Shown piece by piece: positions 60,151 through 64,000 of a stretch of 64,000 nt of DNA (its first letter is position 1; each line of letters begins with the position of its first letter). The notes under the pieces were generated by a model that was not told the DNA's origin, made no database searches, and worked only from the letters and a program-made list of their open reading frames with translations. Position numbers and translations under genes: made by a program. This DNA comes from Acanthococcus lagerstroemiae. Taxonomy: Eukaryota > Arthropoda > Insecta > Hemiptera > Eriococcidae. The stretch is from the NCBI GenBank assembly GCA_031841125.1, contig CM063113.1:35609312-35673311 (forward strand), written 5' to 3'.

Positions 60151-60239
60151 TCTATTCTATACATATAGATCCCAAGGGCGTAGGTTACATATGCCGCTCA
60201 AGATGCGTGACAACTCCTAACTTCTTTGTAGTTGTCACA

Positions 60240-61212
60240 GCAGGCTGTCTACAGGGTCAAGTAAGTCAAGTAAAAGTCAAGTATTCAAAGAAAAAGTCAA
60301 GTGGTAAAGTAAAAGTCGAGTATTTTCTCAAAATTCTTCTATAGGTCAAGTAATTTTAATTACATGAATGACTAGGAACGATGAATTAACTAAAAAATAT
60401 CGAAGCTAGAATTGAAAACGTTTGTTCCAATTTTCAATAATAAATTGAAATTTATTCTTCTTCATTATTTGCGCCATATAGCATATCAGACTAATTTTTG
60501 CAGTTTTACAATTTGCTGAACTGCTTGCATGTTCCTGCATAAGGCGCGCCTTTTCGCAGTCCTATATTAAGTCAAATTTATAGGTAGGGACGTACTGAAG
60601 AGTTTATCCTGGGGCATGGGGGATGGGGGGGGGGCAAAAATTGTGAAAGACGCAACTGACTCAACTCAAAATTTTCAAGTATCGAAGCATCAAACCAAAT
60701 TGCATTTTTAAACTGATGATTCTACTCAAAATTCCGAAGTATCAAAGTCAAAAAGAAAAAAACTTTTTTGACTTGTTGGATTTTCCCAACTTCTCAACTC
60801 AATTCCCAGCTGTCAAAGTAAGCAAAAAAAAAAAACTACTTTTGATCAATGAACTATAAAATCTTTTCTTTGATGTGATTTTTATTTCAATGATTTTGCT
60901 GGACCTGCTGACTCAACTCAGAATTCCCAAATATCAAAGTTTAAAAAAAAAAAAATTTGACTTGTTGGATTTTCCCAACTTCTCAACTCAATTCCCAAGT
61001 GTTTCAAAGCAAGTAAAAAAAAATAGAAAAAAAACTTTTGACTTGTTCGACTTTCCCAACTCCGCCTGTCTGAAATGGTAAATTTTCCCAACTGCTGAGT
61101 GAAAAATTCCTACCGCGGATGGGGGCCGTAGTTGCCCCCTGCCCTCTATCGGTACGTCCCTGTTTATAGGTCAAATAAAAGTCAAGTATTTTGATTTTCC
61201 AAACTGTGTAGA
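60240..61212. mobile_element. older repeat with CAGG-TGTCTAC-type ends, host of the nested hAT MITE
   Basis: The left end reads caggctgtctacagggtcaa and the right end gtgtagacatccta, inverted relative to each other. Inside are repeated GTCAAGTAAAAGTCAAGTATT words on both sides of the nested 60585-61162 MITE (about 60258-60350 and 61168-61190), as expected if one element was split by the later insertion. Similar termini occur at 36837 and 31403. Target duplications are not recognisable, so the outer boundaries are estimates. Confidence 0.45.
60585..61162 (+). mobile_element. hAT-type MITE with 8-bp target duplications and internal tandem repeats
   Basis: The element begins tagggacgtac and ends gtacgtccctg, so the terminal inverted repeat is 10 of 11 bp. 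The 8-mer TTTATAGG flanks both sides exactly (60577-60584 and 61163-61170). No transposase was recognised in its 578 bp. The interior contains at least three diverged copies of a module with the core TTGACTTGTTGGATTTTCCC followed by AACT..CTCAACTCAATTCCCA (about 60755-60817, 60945-61005 and 61030-61075), separated by poly(A)-like runs. GC-rich flanks (GGGGCATGGGGG at the left, TTGCCCCCTGCCC at the right) lie just inside the termini. A truncated inverted copy lies at 37787-37975. Confidence 0.85.
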
Positions 61213-61219
61213 CATCCTA

Positions 61220-63060
61220 CGCAGGCTCCAAGTGACAGCGGCTATGTGCACTAAGCTTACCCAGGTACTCAAGTTGATTTGGATTGATTTGTCATTGTCG
61301 CATTATTGTCGAGCCCCCGCAGAATCTTGACGTAAAACATCTGAACAGGCCTCTTCGTGTAGATAGTCTTTCTAAATCTTCGGTAGTAGTTTCACGAGTC
61401 TTGGCGAAATAGTTGATACTTTGCACTGCCAGCTTTCAAATTTAGTGTTCAGCACCTTCTTTCGTCTTTCAAAATGCATTCTCGTTAAGGTTTCACGAAA
61501 TTATTTCCACAAACCTCAAGCAGGTCGGCCAAGCCATCTTAAGTAAGTAATTTTCTGTCGTGAAGAGCTCGACGTTTAGTGTTAGGGAAGTAGGTATTTT
61601 GCTGCCTTTTCCATGGGACGTTTTAAGCCAATGAATGGTTGCTTCATCCTGGAAAAGTCTCACCATCGCCTGTGCTTCCTGTGCTCTGCTCGTGCAGAGG
61701 GAGACTAAAACGATAACTAGCATTTTCTTTGGAGAGGAGAAGAAGGGTTTTAATAGTGTTGTCAACATTTTTTCGGTATGGGAGAAGGAGGAGTTTTTCT
61801 GTTCAGTGCTGTAGAATTTTCCTCGGGTTGAAAAATAATAGCATAACTTTGCCGAAGTGTAACACTCCTACTTGCTCTCCTACTGGTTGTGGCCTCGAGA
61901 TTGACGTAGTTCCTTGCTTAAAATTCTTTAAGATCTCACGCGCATTCTAAACTATCGAAAATGATTCTCAAAAGAATTTGATGTCGGAGGAATACCGATG
62001 AGTGAATAGAAAAAAAAACACACAAACGTTCGGGCAAAAAGAAGCGAACAAATAAAAAATACAGAACTATTTGAATACTTCCAGTTCGTATAAACGTCGG
62101 CGCTACGCGAATAATTTGCGGCGAACAAAAAAGAAAAAAGAAACGCTACACCGGTAAACAAACATCGAAATACTTCGGTCTTGATTTTTTCTTCTTTTTT
62201 TTTTCTCCAAAAACTCGGGTCAAAAGCGAAAACACGGACGATTTATATTTATTATTCCATCGCTAAGTAACCGGCTGACAATTTCTTTCGGCTGTGAGCG
62301 GCTGGTGTGTCGCCTCGACGCCCTCTCTCGTGGCGTCTCTTTCTCTCGCCTCCTCCAGCTCCATATCTATACAGTTCCAGAGCTCCAGCGTAGTGCCAGA
62401 GTCGTTTGTAATCGTTGCCGATATTAAATTTTACACGCTAAAGAAAACTTTCAACTCCTTGGGCGGCGTGGCTTCTTTCGCGTAATTATTTTCAGATAAA
62501 AGGAGTTTTCAATTCGGCTTATCCTGTTGACACCAGTTTTCCTCGTTTTTATCGTTTCCCAAATATCTTCACGCAAGCTGAGAAAAATTCGGATTCGTTT
62601 TTTTTTTTTTTTTTTTTGCTTTCACTTTCCGTTTAGTCGAAAGGGATGTGTGTATGGGAAATTCGAAATCGAGGAACGGCCTTTAATATTTTTCGAATCG
62701 CGTGCTTCGAACCTAATTGAAAATTACTTTTGATCGAGTCGTTTTCGATTGACGAGAAAGCTTATCATTTTTGGTTCGACTTCTGTGTGCACTACTTTTT
62801 TATGTTGCGCGGCAAATTCGGCGCTTTGTGTAGGGATCAAGAGTTTTACGAGCTTCCGAAAATGAGAAGGGTGGAAGGAAAAGTTATTTTGGTTCTCGAA
62901 TCGATTGGCTTCCTACCTACGTATAGACCTCGTGCCTCGCATACATGGGTAATCTGGTTGATCTGTTCGATGAATGTACGAGTACATCATCGTATCGCAT
63001 CAAGCGCGTTTTTCCAAAGTAGATAACATTTCTGGATTGATCCTGCCCTTGATGAAGTAT
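61220..63060. other. gene-free stretch, 61.2-63.1 kb
   Basis: Contains a 19-T run near 62599-62617. 62.2-62.5 kb is CT- and CpG-rich (CCCTCTCTCGTGGCGTCTCT). No coding sequence recognised. Confidence 0.35.
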
Positions 63061-63069
63061 GATCATAAC

Positions 63070-63760
63070 TAGAGACCGGATTCCTCGGCATTTGTCATTT
63101 CCTTGATAGGCAGACGAGTTATTCTGAGAGATCAGCACAAATAATGGTGGTAGACGGCTGGGAAAAATGTTTTATATTGCCAAAAAATGCCAAAATGGGT
63201 TAAATGCCGAATGTGACTTTATGTGCCGAAATATGCTATTTTGTCAACACAAGGTTTGCTTTTACGCGACCAAGTCGAGATCATAGAAGAAGTGCGTCGA
63301 AAAATTCAGATCATGCCAGGGACTCAGGGATATCTATACTTCAGCAAAAATTAGAACAAGTTTTTTCTGAAAATGAAGGGTTCGCGTTACTTCGAGAATT
63401 GAGTATTTCTTTTAGTGACACTTCTTACCAAGTAATTTGCACAGTTTCTCGCGAACCACAGGTGCTATCTGCATATAATTTTGCTCCGCTAATATCTGTT
63501 GATTTAAAGCGTTCATTCTCAGCTTATAAATTGTATTAATATCAAGTAACAAGCGCCATCAATTCACTCAGCAAAATTTAGCAAAACATCTTGTCATTGT
63601 GTACAATTAAAGTATTTTGTGATTTTAATTAAAAATGTTGATTTATCAGACTATTTTGTGGGGAAAAAAGATATATTTTTTTTAAATGCCGAAAATGCCG
63701 AATTCTGCAGATGTTGCTGCCAAATTTCCTATTTTTTAATACCGAAGAATCCGGTCTCTA
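63070..63760 (+). mobile_element. non-autonomous hAT element with 8-bp target duplications
   Basis: The ends are inverted repeats: tagagaccggattcctcgg at the left, and ccgaagaatccggtctcta at the right, one mismatch within about 19 bp. Both are flanked by the identical 8-mer ATCATAAC (63062-63069 and 63761-63768), the target duplication length of the hAT superfamily. Near both ends lie subterminal ATGCCGAA/ATGCCAAA repeats (about 63178-63215 and 63687-63702), possible transposase binding sites. The 691-bp inside keeps the last portion of a hAT transposase (separate entry), so it arose by internal deletion of an autonomous element. Perfect target duplications argue for a fairly recent insertion. 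Confidence 0.9.
63204..63539 (+). pseudogene. hAT transposase C-terminal remnant
   Basis: An open stretch inside the hAT element ends in FAPLISVDLKRSFSAYK, corresponding to the conserved hAT dimerisation-domain ending (APxTSVDVERSFSxYK-like) found at the C-terminus of hAT transposases such as those related to CGG-repeat binding proteins. Upstream residues (LLRELSISF) have no clear match. The DDE core, zinc finger and most of the dimerisation domain are missing. The open frame to 63539 is too short for activity. It shows which transposase family the element came from. Confidence 0.7.
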
Positions 63761-63987
63761 ATCATAACTCGCATCGATAAACCACGAATTATTTCTCAGG
63801 TATTTTAGCGCATAGTCATCACCCTAACACAAAACTTGAGTTTGACGGTCCTTAGTCCTAATTCACCAACATGCATAATTGAGGGTTTGTGTGGAGGGAA
63901 GGGTTCTGTTTTCATAAATGTGGAATTTGAAATTGTCACCCTTTTTACTAGGGCACCCAGAAACGCCTGAGTACGGACATAAGTCAT

Positions 63988-64000
63988 CAGGGGCGAAACT
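63988..64000 (+). mobile_element. possible first bases of another CAGGGGCGAAACT repeat
   Basis: The last 13 bases of the window, caggggcgaaact, equal the consensus terminus of the repeats at 897 and 1851. The rest lies outside the window. Confidence 0.35.

Noticed and set aside
60250..60310. CRISPR-like array of AAGTCAAGT repeats
   Set aside because: The repeats are short, irregular and directly adjacent, without spacers; they are the internal repeats of an insect-type transposon in eukaryotic DNA.

Overview
The window looks like nuclear DNA of a repeat-rich arthropod, most likely an insect. It is AT-rich, has no operons, long stretches have no gene, and the recognisable coding sequence is almost all transposon-derived: RTE-like non-LTR retrotransposon, mariner, Tigger/pogo-like, PIF/Harbinger-like and hAT-like. 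I cannot name the species. No complete host protein-coding gene was recognised, so most of the window is probably intergenic or intronic. Two short stretches (23456-23634 and 57329-57435) look like possible host exons but have no recognised homology.

Layout. 1-2.1 kb holds two copies of a GC-ended MITE-like repeat and one member of another dispersed repeat. 2.85-3.25 kb is a tRNA-derived SINE (family A). 6.8-8.4 kb is a large foldback element whose centre is a second near-perfect hairpin. 8.9-9.3 kb is the broken C-terminal part of a Harbinger-like DDE transposase on the minus strand. 9.6-10.2 kb is a hAT-type MITE, followed by a tRNA-headed SINE (family B, 10.8-11.0 kb) and the first copy of an unusual ~107-bp retroposon-like repeat without poly(A) (11.3 kb; further copies at 22.1 and 34.9 kb, and a 17-bp end piece at 32.3 kb). 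23.7-24.8 kb is a decayed transposase gene. 27.1-27.6 kb is a second SINE A copy interrupted by a MITE. 29.3-30.5 kb is a decayed Tigger/pogo-like element with both ends and TA flanks. 35.5-36.1 kb is a deleted mariner transposase. 39.1-40.8 kb is a 5'-truncated RTE-like retrotransposon with a 565-codon open reading frame and an 11-bp target duplication. 46-49 kb contains a Tc1/mariner-type MITE, perhaps inside a larger element. 60.2-61.2 kb contains a hAT element with perfect 8-bp target duplications nested in another repeat. 63.1-63.8 kb is a hAT element with perfect 8-bp target duplications that keeps the last piece of a hAT transposase.

Between these elements lie many blocks (14.4-14.9, 15.8-16.6, 18.5-18.7, 26.4-27.1, 37.3-37.7, 42.7-42.9, 55.6-55.7 and 59.4-60.15 kb) made of a very degenerate AGTCT/TTAAGA-type motif spaced at roughly 10 bp or multiples. 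I could not attach these to a known element class. CpG-containing, less repetitive tracts (about 11.9-13.4, 17.4-18.3, 27.9-28.7, 43-44.5, 52.8-53.5, 57-58.5 and 61.9-63 kb) are probably unique host DNA.

The elements do not form a pathway. The window records successive insertions, several nested. The youngest-looking are the RTE-like copy and the two hAT insertions with intact target duplications.
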